Numbered from the stretch's first letter, positions 15,513-23,813 are shown. The stretch is 26,799 bases of DNA from Bacteroidota bacterium (GCA_024276335.1 JAJRXL010000437.1:1-26799); one strand, 5' to 3'. Program-made: numbers and translations. Notes: generated by a model from the sequence alone, not told the origin.

Positions 15513-17224
15513 AACAGACCGGGGTGTGGCAATCCGATCTTTCACTTCCCGAGTATGAACGTAACATCGCGGTCATGGTGCGGGACAACACCGCCCGCTT
15601 CGGCGACCGCATCTTATACCAGGAAACCCGAAACGGGAGTAAACTGAAGCTCTCATGGAACCGCCTCTCTTCGGATATTCTTTCCATCCAGAAATTTTTA
15701 CTCGAACACGGGTTCAAGACCGGCGACCGCATGGCCGTGCTCTCCCGCAACCGCATGGAGATGCTGGAAATGGAGCTGGCCGTGATGTCCATGGGTGGGG
15801 TATTCGTGCCGATATTCGCGGGTTTTCCGTGCCAGATCGCCGATTCCCTCGTCGCGTTCTGCGAGCCCGCGTTCGTCGTGGTCGCCGACCAGGGGCAGTA
15901 CGACAAACTCGCATCCGTAGAGGCGTATCGCGGGATTATTCACTTTGACCCCGTGGAGCAGTCGCATTCGCACCTGTACTCCTTCCAGGACCTGATCGGC
16001 TATCCGAAAGCGGAGGATTTCGCCGGGTACGATGTGCCCCGTGATTCCGTGTGCCTGATGATGTACACCTCCGGCACGATGGGGAAACCGAAGTGCGTGC
16101 AGTTGACCCACGGGAACATCCTTTCCCAGCAGGCCGCGTTGCGTTTACTCTGGAACCTGTCGGAGGACGACCGTTTCCTCTCCTACCTGCCGTGGCACCA
16201 CAGCTTCGGCGGGATCTTCGAGAAATACGCGGCCATCACAAACGGCGCCCTGTTATCGCTTGAGCATGGTTTCGGTAAGAACACCGACTTGCTGATCGAG
16301 AACTGGAAACGCGTACGTCCCACCGTTTTTTTCAGCGTGCCCAAGATCTACCAGGAAATCGTGACGCGCGTGCTCCAGAGCGACGAGGTGGAGAGGATCA
16401 TTTTTCACGATGAGCTGCGGTTCATTTTCACCGCCGCCGCGCCCCTTCCGAAAAATATTTCTGACGTGTTCCAATCCCGCGGCATTCCTATCATGGAAGG
16501 CTGGGGCCTGACTGAAACATCGCCCTGCTGCACCATCACGGATCCCAAGGTCCAGCGCGAGCCAGGTGTCGTGGGGTTTCCCATACCCGGTGTGCAGATC
16601 AGGATCGCCGATGACGGCGAGATCATGATCCGCGGCGCAAACGTCATGAAAGGGTATTTCAGGAACCCGGAGGTGACCGAGCAAGTCCTCTCCGATGACG
16701 GCTGGTTCGCGACCGGCGACGTGGGGGAATTTACAGACATCGGCCTTCGGTTGATTTCGCGCAAGGACCGCATCTTCAAACTGACCAACGCCGAGAAAGT
16801 CATCCCCACGGAAATCGAGAATCTCATCACGAAGGATTGCGCGTTCCTGACGCATGCCTACGTAACGGGCAGCGGACGCGATCACCCCGTGGCGCTGTTG
16901 TTCCCGAACAAGGCCATGTTCTCGAACATTCCCGACAAGAGCCTGCTCAAGGGTACCTGTGAATGCCCGCGGAATCTTTCCGACCTCTCGTCGTGTCTCA
17001 ACCGCTGTCTCAGGCTTTTGAATGATTCCATGACCGTCAAGTTCTACCGGTTGAATGCCGCCATGCTGGTGGACTACGAGCTCAGTATTGAGAACGAGGA
17101 GCTTACCCCTTCCATGAAACTTGCACCGAACGTGGTGGGAAAAGTTTTCAAAGCGGATATTGAAGCCTTGTACGACGGGAAGAAAGTGTATTCCGACAAA
17201 GTGTACGTCATCAACCTGGACTGA
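15509..17224 (+). CDS. AMP-forming acyl/aryl-CoA ligase, long-chain-synthetase-like
   Basis: Adenylate-forming CoA ligase, 571 residues, that should activate a carboxylic acid with ATP and CoA. Motifs are YTSGTMGKPK (186-195), LPWHHSFGG (227-235), the GWGLTE core (331-336), GWFATGDVG (398-406), SRKDRIFK (417-424) and a C-terminal ELTPSMKLAPNVVGKVF, with K537 at the place of the adenylating lysine. The C-terminal layout is that of long-chain/FadD15-like synthetases; benzoate-CoA ligases such as BadA/BclA are about 520 residues and differ here. Its place directly after bcrD with an ATGA overlap suggests it makes the CoA ester entering the pathway (benzoate, an aryl-propionate or a cyclohexane carboxylate), but substrate cannot be read from the sequence. 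I chose ATG 15509; the longer open frame from 15467 lies inside bcrD. Confidence 0.88.
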   Translation: MKQTGVWQSDLSLPEYERNIAVMVRDNTARFGDRILYQETRNGSKLKLSWNRLSSDILSIQKFLLEHGFKTGDRMAVLSRNRMEMLEMELAVMSMGGVFVPIFAGFPCQIADSLVAFCEPAFVVVADQGQYDKLASVEAYRGIIHFDPVEQSHSHLYSFQDLIGYPKAEDFAGYDVPRDSVCLMMYTSGTMGKPKCVQLTHGNILSQQAALRLLWNLSEDDRFLSYLPWHHSFGGIFEKYAAITNGALLSLEHGFGKNTDLLIENWKRVRPTVFFSVPKIYQEIVTRVLQSDEVERIIFHDELRFIFTAAAPLPKNISDVFQSRGIPIMEGWGLTETSPCCTITDPKVQREPGVVGFPIPGVQIRIADDGEIMIRGANVMKGYFRNPEVTEQVLSDDGWFATGDVGEFTDIGLRLISRKDRIFKLTNAEKVIPTEIENLITKDCAFLTHAYVTGSGRDHPVALLFPNKAMFSNIPDKSLLKGTCECPRNLSDLSSCLNRCLRLLNDSMTVKFYRLNAAMLVDYELSIENEELTPSMKLAPNVVGKVFKADIEALYDGKKVYSDKVYVINLD

Positions 17225-17226
17225 CC

Positions 17227-18435
17227 ATGCCCCGGCTGAACGCACAAACAAAACTGAAGTCGATCCTGCGGGATTACTACGAGAACCTGGAGGCCCCCTT
17301 GGCGTGGTGCACGAGCGCAGGACCGGCGGAGATCCTGCGGGCGCTGGGGTTCGAGGTGTACTTCCCGGAAAACCACGGGGCCTTGCTCGGGGCGTCCAGA
17401 ACTGCATTGAAATATATTCCCAGGGCGCACCAGGCGGGGTACGCGGGAGAAATCTGCTCGTACCTGACGGCGGATATCGGTGCCTGGCTGATGCAGGAAA
17501 CGCCGCTCACCGCGGCCTACGGCTTGCCGTCCATTCCCCGGCCTGATCTGATCGTGTTCAACACTAACCAGTGCCGGGAAGTCGCGGAGTGGTTCAATTT
17601 CTTTGGAGATGAATTCAACTGCCCGGTCGTGGGCGTCTTTCCGCCCCGTCATCTCGAGGAAGTGTCCAGAACGGACATCGACCAGGTCGTGGCGCAGTTT
17701 CGCAAGGTCATTGCCGCGGGCGAAGAAGTCACGGGCAAAACGCTCGACCCGGAGCGACTGAAAGAAACCCTTCGGCTCAGCCTCGAGGGCACGACGTTGT
17801 GGAAAAAAGTGCTCGAAACCGCGCGGAACGTGCCGTCACCCCTGACGTTTTTCGATGGGACCATCCTGATGGCGCCGGTAGTAGTACTCCGCGGTACACA
17901 GGTTTGCGTCGACTTCTACCACGAGGCCCTTGCGGAACTCGAAAAACTCGCCGCGCGCAATGCTGCCGCCGTGCCGGGTGAGCAGGTACGCCTGTACTGG
18001 GAGGGCATGCCGATCTGGGGCAGGCTGCGGTTTATGGCCGAGTTGTTCGCGGAGCAACAGGCCTGCGTAGTGGCGTCCACCTACTGCAACAGTTGGGTGT
18101 TCGACGATTTCGATCCTGATGATCCTCTTCCTTCCATGGCCGCTGCCTACACGAAGATCTTTATAAACCGGGGAGAAATGACCAAGCTGGAATACCTCCG
18201 GCGCATGGTCGAGGAGTACCGCGTGGACGGCGTGATCTTTCATGATTCCAAGACGTGCTTCAACAACACCAACAGCCGGTTCGGTCTTCCACGGAAATTG
18301 CAGGAAGCCACCGGCATCGAGACCTTGAGTATTGACGGCGATCTCAATGATCTCCGGTTTTTCTCCGATGGACAGACCCGGACGAGGCTGGAGACTTTCA
18401 TAGAACAACTCACCATGAAATCTATGTCAATGTAA
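17227..18435 (+). CDS. additional HgdB/BcrB-type iron-sulfur subunit (2-hydroxyacyl-CoA dehydratase D-component family)
   Basis: A 402-residue member of the family that includes HgdA/HgdB, BcrB/BcrC and double-cubane-cluster proteins. Family landmarks are APLAWCTSAGPAEILRALG (23-41), VYFPENHGALLGAS (44-57), GEICSYLTADIGAW (74-87), FNTNQCREVAEWF (111-123), LYWEGMPIWGRLRFMAELF (256-274) and HDSKTCFNN (339-347). C77, C116 and C344 correspond to the usual cluster ligands; C28, C132, C227, C280 and C287 are extra. It is clearly not the paired B or C subunit, which are both present upstream. It starts two bases after the ligase stop. Together with the activator at 19485 it may form a separate ATP-driven electron-transfer enzyme, perhaps homodimeric. 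Whether it is a reductase, a dehydratase or an accessory of BCR is open. Confidence 0.85.
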   Translation: MPRLNAQTKLKSILRDYYENLEAPLAWCTSAGPAEILRALGFEVYFPENHGALLGASRTALKYIPRAHQAGYAGEICSYLTADIGAWLMQETPLTAAYGLPSIPRPDLIVFNTNQCREVAEWFNFFGDEFNCPVVGVFPPRHLEEVSRTDIDQVVAQFRKVIAAGEEVTGKTLDPERLKETLRLSLEGTTLWKKVLETARNVPSPLTFFDGTILMAPVVVLRGTQVCVDFYHEALAELEKLAARNAAAVPGEQVRLYWEGMPIWGRLRFMAELFAEQQACVVASTYCNSWVFDDFDPDDPLPSMAAAYTKIFINRGEMTKLEYLRRMVEEYRVDGVIFHDSKTCFNNTNSRFGLPRKLQEATGIETLSIDGDLNDLRFFSDGQTRTRLETFIEQLTMKSMSM

Positions 18436-18454
18436 ATGCAAGTGGAGCCAGTTC

Positions 18455-19414
18455 GTGACAGATACAACCAACAACAATAACAACAGCAAACTTCGGGTAG
18501 GGGTCATCGGCATGGGGCCGGTCGGGTGTATCCTGGCCACTTACCTCGTCAAGGCCGGCGTGTTTACGGTCGTTTGTGATATTCGGGATAATATCATCGA
18601 TCGTATCAGGAAGTCCGGGATTCGCCTGACGAATGTCTTCACCGAAAAGGTAAAGGTCCCCGACGCCGTGTACAGCATCCAGGAACTGGAAATGTACGAG
18701 CTTGATCTCGTAATCATCTCGACCAAGACGCCCAGTCTCCGGAAAGTCGTGGACAAGCTGGCGGAGATCGACAACGGGAGGATGTTTGTCCTGATCGCCC
18801 AGAATGGGATCGACAACGAGCAACTGGCGGCAAGGCGATTCGGCGAGGAGCGCACGCTCCGCATGGTGGTCAACTTCGCCGGCAACTTACGCGACGATCA
18901 CGTGGTGCACGTCAGTTTCTTCAATCCGCCCAACTACATCGCGGCGTTGTTGCGACACGGCGAGCATATCGCAGAGGAAGTCGTTACGTTATTTAACGCG
19001 GTCGGATTGGAATCGGAAACGCCGCCTGACATCCAGGACTACGTATGGGAAAAAGCGATCCTCAATGCTGCCTTGTCGCCCGTGTGCGCTATCACCCGCC
19101 GAACGATGAAGGACGTACTCGATTTTCCGCAGGGACAGGAGTTCGTAGAGGCGATTATTGACGAGTCGGTGCGGATCGCGGAAGCGGAAGGCATAGAACT
19201 TGGAAAGAAATTCCGCCGGTTTTGCATTCGTTATCTGAAGAATGCCGGGCATCACCGGCCCTCGATGCTGGTGGACATGGAGGCGGGACTTCCCACGGAA
19301 ATCAATTACCTGAACGGAAGAATCGTCGAGTACGGGAAGAAGCACCATATCCCCGCCCCGCTCAACATGTCGGTTTCCCAGATTGTTCGAATGCTGGAAA
19401 AAGACCAGGTCTGA
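18455..19414 (+). CDS. ketopantoate reductase (ApbA/PanE)-family NAD(P)H dehydrogenase
   Basis: A 319-residue oxidoreductase with an N-terminal Rossmann fold (GVIGMGPVGCILATYLV, loop at 19-24) and the C-terminal helical domain of 2-dehydropantoate 2-reductases. The family catalytic lysine is K200 (YVWEKAILNAALSPV), and the substrate-contact residues of the SML.D...G.PTEI.YLNG signature are present (S270, D274, E282, N287). The N-terminus carries a run of five asparagines. The start is GTG 18455 with GGAG seven bases upstream. Most PanE-family proteins in biosynthetic settings make pantoate, but here the gene is sandwiched between an HgdB-like subunit and its likely activator, so a role on a hydroxy/oxo acid or CoA ester linked to aromatic breakdown seems more likely. 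Substrate unknown. Confidence 0.85.
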   Translation: MTDTTNNNNNSKLRVGVIGMGPVGCILATYLVKAGVFTVVCDIRDNIIDRIRKSGIRLTNVFTEKVKVPDAVYSIQELEMYELDLVIISTKTPSLRKVVDKLAEIDNGRMFVLIAQNGIDNEQLAARRFGEERTLRMVVNFAGNLRDDHVVHVSFFNPPNYIAALLRHGEHIAEEVVTLFNAVGLESETPPDIQDYVWEKAILNAALSPVCAITRRTMKDVLDFPQGQEFVEAIIDESVRIAEAEGIELGKKFRRFCIRYLKNAGHHRPSMLVDMEAGLPTEINYLNGRIVEYGKKHHIPAPLNMSVSQIVRMLEKDQV

Positions 19415-19441
19415 GAAAAGCTTGAATACTGTTTCGACAGC

Positions 19442-19460
19442 AGCGACGCAACGTCGTTTT
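19442..19460 (+). terminator. short hairpin with T4 tail, possible attenuator
   Basis: CGACG (19444-19448) pairs with CGTCG (19452-19456) around a CAA loop, extendable by an A-T and a G-T pair, and is followed by TTTT. It lies in the 70-bp gap between the PanE-like gene and the activator gene. The stem is short and the T-run minimal, so partial attenuation is the most that can be proposed. Confidence 0.25.
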
Positions 19461-19484
19461 CCACGCTGATATTCCGACGAAAGC

Positions 19485-20276
19485 ATGACACTCGACCGAA
19501 AGACATATTACCTCGGTGCCGACCTCGGGTCCTCGTTCACGAAATTCGTGGTTGTGGATGACGCGGGGGACATGCATTTCCAACGGACGATTCCCACGCT
19601 GAGCCGCAACCGGGAATTGCAGAGTCTGACCCTGGCGGAGATACACGAGCGGTTTCCCGTTGCAGCGACCTGTGCCACCGGGTACGGCAGGCAGAAATTC
19701 GAATGCGACCTCCGGAAAACAGAATTGATCTGCGCCTCCGCCGGCGTTTCCCATCTCCATCCCGTGGAAAAATCCATTATTGACATCGGGGGCGAGGATA
19801 TCAAGATCATCGAAAGCGGTCCGGGGGGAGAAGTGCGGCATTTCTACATGAACGACAAGTGCTCGGCGGGAACGGGGGCGTTTATCACCGAGATTGCGGA
19901 GAGGGCGGAGCTGGAAATAGGGGAGATGAGCGAATTGGCGCGAGCCTCACAGTCGTCGCGGGTGATCAACAGCTTCTGCACGGTATTCGCAAAGACGGAA
20001 ATCCTGGGGTGGAAGTTCGATAACGTGTCTATCGAGGACATCTCACGAGGGATTTACCTGTCCATCGTGAAACGGATCATCAAGCTGCCGCTGCGAAGCG
20101 ACCTGCCGGTATTCCTGTGTGGCGGAGTGATTGCGTTTCATCCGTACCTCCACGATCTCCTGGCGGGAGAATTGCGTGCTGAGGTCCAGGTGGTTGCGCA
20201 TCCACAGTATGCCGTTGCCCTGGGCGCCGCGTTGCTGGCGCACAGGAGCGTTGGAAAATCCGTGGCCAAGAATTGA
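19485..20276 (+). CDS. additional ATPase activator (HgdC/BcrD family)
   Basis: ASKHA-fold ATP-dependent electron activator, 263 residues, the size of stand-alone activators such as HgdC. It has the phosphate loop GADLGSSFTK (11-20), CATGYGRQKF (63-72), IIDIGGEDIKII (98-109) and the bridging-cluster cysteines C126 (NDKCSAGTGAF) and C165 (SFCTVFAKTEI). NDKCSAGTG and CTVFA are closer to dehydratase activators than to BcrA or BcrD. The nucleotide loop reads GGED where nearly all relatives have GGQD, a Q-to-E change worth noting. Because bcrA and bcrD are both present, it most likely serves the extra HgdB-like subunit at 17227-18435 as a homodimer. The ATG at 19485 has only a weak purine stretch (CGAAAG) upstream. 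Confidence 0.88.
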   Translation: MTLDRKTYYLGADLGSSFTKFVVVDDAGDMHFQRTIPTLSRNRELQSLTLAEIHERFPVAATCATGYGRQKFECDLRKTELICASAGVSHLHPVEKSIIDIGGEDIKIIESGPGGEVRHFYMNDKCSAGTGAFITEIAERAELEIGEMSELARASQSSRVINSFCTVFAKTEILGWKFDNVSIEDISRGIYLSIVKRIIKLPLRSDLPVFLCGGVIAFHPYLHDLLAGELRAEVQVVAHPQYAVALGAALLAHRSVGKSVAKN

Positions 20277-20326
20277 GTTTTTCATAAATGTAAATCTGTT
20301 TCCATTACAACGTCAAGAATTCAACC

Positions 20327-21586
20327 ATGTCAACATCAAGGAACGTATTCGCCGTCAAGTACGAAGATATTTTCATTCTGAATGGTGCCAGGACCCCGTT
20401 CGGGAAGTTCTGTGGGACATTGGGGACGGTCTCCCCGACCGATCTCGGCATCATCGCTTCGCGTGAAGCCATCCGGCGATCCGGCGTGCAGCCGGGCGAC
20501 ATCGATCACGTCGTCTTTGCCAACATCATCCAGGCGGCATTCGACGCCATCTACCTGCCACGGCACATCGGGTTGTATTGCGGAATTCCCCGGGAGACTC
20601 CGGCCATGATGGTGCAACGCATCTGCGGTTCGGGATTTGAGTCCATCATCAGCGCCGCCGAGCAGATCACGCTGGGCAAGGCGCGCACCGTCCTCGCGGG
20701 CGGCGCGGAAAACATGACCCTTTCCCCGACTTCGTCGTTCGGCAACCGCCTAGGGTATCGCCTCGGACAGTTGAAATTCGGCGACATGCTCTGGGAGGGC
20801 CTGATGGACCCGGCGGTAAAATGCACGATGGGACAGACCGCGGAAAACCTGGCCCGGAAGTATTCCATTTCCCGCGAAGAAGTGGATGATTTCGCCTTTC
20901 GGTCGCATTCCCTGGCCGCGCAGAAAACACAGGACGGCACCTTGAAGGATGAATTGGTGCCGGTAGGTTCCGGCGAGAACGTCCTCGAGGGCCTGGAAAG
21001 ACGGGTGTACCGGACGACGCCGAAGAAGGCCGTTCTCGACCGCGATGAAAATGTCCGCGAAACGAGCCGGGAAGACCTGGCCAAGTTGCGACCGACCTTT
21101 GCCTCCGACGGTGTGCAAACCGCCGGGAATTCCAGCGGCATCGTGGATGGAGCGGCGGCGGTGGTCGTGGCTTCCGGCGCTTTTATCGCACAGGCGAACA
21201 TCGAGCCCCTCGCTCGCGTTGTCGCATCCGCGTCCGCGGGCGTCGACCCCGTGTATATGGGTATCGGTCCTGCCCCGTCGATCCGCGCGGTGCTTGATGC
21301 GGCCGGGATGACGATGGATGACATCGCATTGTTCGAGATCAACGAAGCGTTCGGAGCCCAGATTGTCGCGGTGGAGAAAGAACTGGGAATCGAACGGGAA
21401 CGGTTGAACGTCAACGGCGGGGCAATTGCCATCGGGCATCCGCTGGCTGCCACCGGCACCCGCCTGACCCACACCCTGGCCCTGGAACTGCGCCGCAGGA
21501 ATGCCCGCTACGGCGTGGCATCCGCATGCATCGGCGGGGGACAGGGAACGGCCATCCTCATCGAAAATACGAACGCGGGAGCCTGA
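20327..21586 (+). CDS. acetyl-CoA C-acyltransferase (thiolase)
   Basis: Degradative thiolase of 419 residues that cleaves a 3-oxoacyl-CoA with CoA. The nucleophile C100 is in RICGSGFES, the acid/base residues are H371 in AIAIGHPLAATG and C401 in ACIGGGQG, and NEAFGAQ is also present. In this operon its likely substrate is 3-oxopimeloyl-CoA or acetoacetyl-CoA, after action of the fused dehydrogenase/hydratase at the end of the cluster. A 50-bp AT-rich gap separates it from the activator gene, and its ribosome site is weak, so a separate weak promoter there is possible. It ends two bases before the had start codon. Confidence 0.93.
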   Translation: MSTSRNVFAVKYEDIFILNGARTPFGKFCGTLGTVSPTDLGIIASREAIRRSGVQPGDIDHVVFANIIQAAFDAIYLPRHIGLYCGIPRETPAMMVQRICGSGFESIISAAEQITLGKARTVLAGGAENMTLSPTSSFGNRLGYRLGQLKFGDMLWEGLMDPAVKCTMGQTAENLARKYSISREEVDDFAFRSHSLAAQKTQDGTLKDELVPVGSGENVLEGLERRVYRTTPKKAVLDRDENVRETSREDLAKLRPTFASDGVQTAGNSSGIVDGAAAVVVASGAFIAQANIEPLARVVASASAGVDPVYMGIGPAPSIRAVLDAAGMTMDDIALFEINEAFGAQIVAVEKELGIERERLNVNGGAIAIGHPLAATGTRLTHTLALELRRRNARYGVASACIGGGQGTAILIENTNAGA

Positions 21587-21588
21587 CC

Positions 21589-22650
21589 ATGAATATTCAT
21601 GCGTACCAGATGACGGAGAAAGACAAGCCGTTCGAACGCGTTTCCTTTCCCGTTCCACAGTTACAGGAAGGCGAAGCGCTGGTCGAGGTTGCTGGCTGCG
21701 GCGTCTGCCACACCGACCTCAGTTTCTGGCACTACGGTGTCCCCACCCGTCACGAGCTTCCTCTCGTGCTTGGCCACGAGATCAGCGGCACGGTCGTCGA
21801 GGGGCCCTCGGAGCTGGTGGGAAAACCGGTCATCATTCCGGCCGTGCTTCCGTGCGGCGAATGCGACCTGTGCCGGAACGGGAGGAGCAACATCTGCCAG
21901 CATCAGAAAATGCCCGGCAACGATTTCCACGGGGGGTTCGCCAGTCACGTCGTAGCGCCGTCGCGCTACCTTGTGCCGGTATCGGCCGAAGCGCTAACGA
22001 CCCAGACACTAGCCGAGCTGTCGGTTATCGCCGACGCGGTCTCCACTCCATACCAGGTCGTCGTGAAGAGCGGGTTGCAGCAGGGCGAGTTTGCAGTGGT
22101 GATCGGGGTGGGGGGAGTCGGCGTGTACGCGGCCCAGGTTGCGCGGATGTTCGGCGCTCACGTCCTGGCCCTCGACATATCGCCTTCGCGACTGGAAGCG
22201 GTTTCGGGAATCCAGGGCGTGCGAACGTTGAATACGAGTAGCATGGGCGTCAAGGATATCAAGAAGAACGTCAAGGAAATCTGCCGGGACATGGGAGCGC
22301 CGGGGAACCGCTGGAAGATATACGAAATGTCGGGCACGAAGCCGGGTCAGGAACTCGGGTTCGCCCTGATGGGAATTGCCTCGACGCTTTCAATCGTCGG
22401 GTTCACGCTGGACAAACTGGAAGTCCGGCTCAGCAATCTCATGGCCTTCGACGCGCAGATCATCGGCACGTGGGGCTGCAAGCCCGAGCTCTACCCCGAG
22501 GTGATCGATAGAGTGGCCGACGGCAAGCTGGCGATCAAGCCGTTCACCGAGACGTTTCCGATGTCGCGGATCAACGATATCTTTCAACAGACGCTCGAAC
22601 ACAAGCTCCAGAAGCGTTCCGTGCTCGTTCCGGATTTCGGCGACACCTGA
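21589..22650 (+). CDS. had: 6-hydroxycyclohex-1-ene-1-carbonyl-CoA dehydrogenase
   Basis: Zinc-dependent medium-chain alcohol dehydrogenase, 353 residues, that oxidises 6-hydroxycyclohex-1-ene-1-carbonyl-CoA to the 6-oxo compound with NAD+. Catalytic zinc residues are C40 (GCGVCHTD) and H63/E64 (GHE); structural zinc cysteines are C89, C92, C95 and C103 (CGECDLCRNGRSNIC). The NAD loop is GVGGVG (173-178). The specific assignment rests on its position next to oah and dch and on overall resemblance to the Thauera and Rhodopseudomonas enzymes; the MDR family alone would not prove the substrate. It starts three bases after the thiolase stop, at ATG 21589; longer open frames starting inside the thiolase gene are not needed. 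Confidence 0.88.
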   Translation: MNIHAYQMTEKDKPFERVSFPVPQLQEGEALVEVAGCGVCHTDLSFWHYGVPTRHELPLVLGHEISGTVVEGPSELVGKPVIIPAVLPCGECDLCRNGRSNICQHQKMPGNDFHGGFASHVVAPSRYLVPVSAEALTTQTLAELSVIADAVSTPYQVVVKSGLQQGEFAVVIGVGGVGVYAAQVARMFGAHVLALDISPSRLEAVSGIQGVRTLNTSSMGVKDIKKNVKEICRDMGAPGNRWKIYEMSGTKPGQELGFALMGIASTLSIVGFTLDKLEVRLSNLMAFDAQIIGTWGCKPELYPEVIDRVADGKLAIKPFTETFPMSRINDIFQQTLEHKLQKRSVLVPDFGDT

Positions 22651-22725
22651 CCGGCAATCCGCGACGCGTCACCGTGTTTCATTGTCATAGAGTAACCATC
22701 TCGTACACAAGCGAAAGGGAACCAC

Positions 22726-23811
22726 ATGAGTCATCATCTCGTCAACCACAACCTGGTCGAAACGGAGTTCAAGGAAATCCTTTACGAATTACGCCCTTGC
22801 CTGGACAAAAACGGTGAGCCGGTGGAAGGACTTTACAATGCCTGGATATTTCTCAATAACCCGAAGCAGTACAATTCCTATACGACCGCCGCGGTCAAGG
22901 AGGTGATCCTGGCTTTCCGGCAGGCGTCGAACGACCGGTCGGTTGTCGCGGTCGTATTCACTGCGGTCGGCGACAAGGCGTTCTGTACCGGTGGCAATAC
23001 GAAGGAGTATGCCGAATATTACGCCGGGCGGCCCCTGGAGTACAAGCAATACATGCGCTTGTTCAACGACATGATCACCGCCATCCTGCATTGCGATAAA
23101 CCGGTCATCTGCCGTGTGAACGGCATGCGCATCGCGGGCGGGCAGGAAATCGGCATGGCCTGCGATTTCACCATTGCCAGCGACCTGGCCGTGTTCGGGC
23201 AGGCGGGGCCGCGTCACGGAAGCGCACCCGACGGCGGTAGCACGGATTTCCTGCACCTGTTCGTCGGCATAGAGCGCGCAATGCAAAGCTGTATCCTTTG
23301 CGAGATGTGGAGTGCGTACCAGGCCCTCAACTTGGGGTTGATCAGTGAAGCGGTGCCGGTGTTGAACGTGAACGGCGAGTTCGTTCGCAATCCCCTGGTT
23401 GTAACGGATAGGTTTATCGATGCCTCGGGCGCTCTCGTGTACGGGGCGCGGAAACAGGGCGAGGAGTTTGCCAAGGGCAAGGAAATGCTCGCCGGAGGAA
23501 CGGTGGATCTGACGCCGCTGGACAACGCGGTCAATGCTCTCGCGACCAAGATACTGTACCTGATGCCGGATTGCGTGAACAAGACCTTGAACAGCCTGCG
23601 GAAAAAGAAACTCGAGCATTGGGACCGCAACGCGCAGACGAACCGTGATTGGCTCAGCCTGAACATGATGACCGAGGCCAAGGCCGGGTTCCGCGCATTC
23701 AATGAAGGACCCAAGGGCAACCGGGAGGTGGACTTCGTCAAGCTGCGGAAAATGCTGGCCGACGGTCATCCCTGGGACGATGAACTCATCGAAGCCATCC
23801 TGCCGAGGTAA
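22726..23811 (+). CDS. oah: 6-oxocyclohex-1-ene-1-carbonyl-CoA hydrolase (ring-opening)
   Basis: Crotonase-family hydrolase (Oah/BamA) that adds water to the double bond and then cleaves the ring, giving 3-hydroxypimeloyl-CoA. The 361 residues carry the characteristic stretches PKQYNSYTT, FCTGGNTKEYAEYYAGRP, YMRLFNDMI, GMRIAGGQEIGMACDF and GPRHGSAPDGGSTDFL, which set BamA apart from ordinary enoyl-CoA hydratases; the gene is widely used as a marker of anaerobic aromatic degradation. AAAGGGAA sits about five bases before ATG 22726. A 75-bp gap precedes it, and it is followed directly by dch, for which its last codons supply the ribosome site. Confidence 0.95.
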   Translation: MSHHLVNHNLVETEFKEILYELRPCLDKNGEPVEGLYNAWIFLNNPKQYNSYTTAAVKEVILAFRQASNDRSVVAVVFTAVGDKAFCTGGNTKEYAEYYAGRPLEYKQYMRLFNDMITAILHCDKPVICRVNGMRIAGGQEIGMACDFTIASDLAVFGQAGPRHGSAPDGGSTDFLHLFVGIERAMQSCILCEMWSAYQALNLGLISEAVPVLNVNGEFVRNPLVVTDRFIDASGALVYGARKQGEEFAKGKEMLAGGTVDLTPLDNAVNALATKILYLMPDCVNKTLNSLRKKKLEHWDRNAQTNRDWLSLNMMTEAKAGFRAFNEGPKGNREVDFVKLRKMLADGHPWDDELIEAILPR

Positions 23812-23813
23812 TT

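Noticed and set aside
17227..18435. Calling this gene the second subunit of a classical 2-hydroxyacyl-CoA dehydratase
   Set aside because: No partner alpha/beta subunit is adjacent, and the only other such subunits in the window are BcrB and BcrC; the general family name is safer.
21501..22241. 246-codon plus-strand frame spanning the thiolase/had junction
   Set aside because: It is out of frame with both genes, which have complete motif sets and adjoining start/stop codons; composition is typical of a shadow frame.
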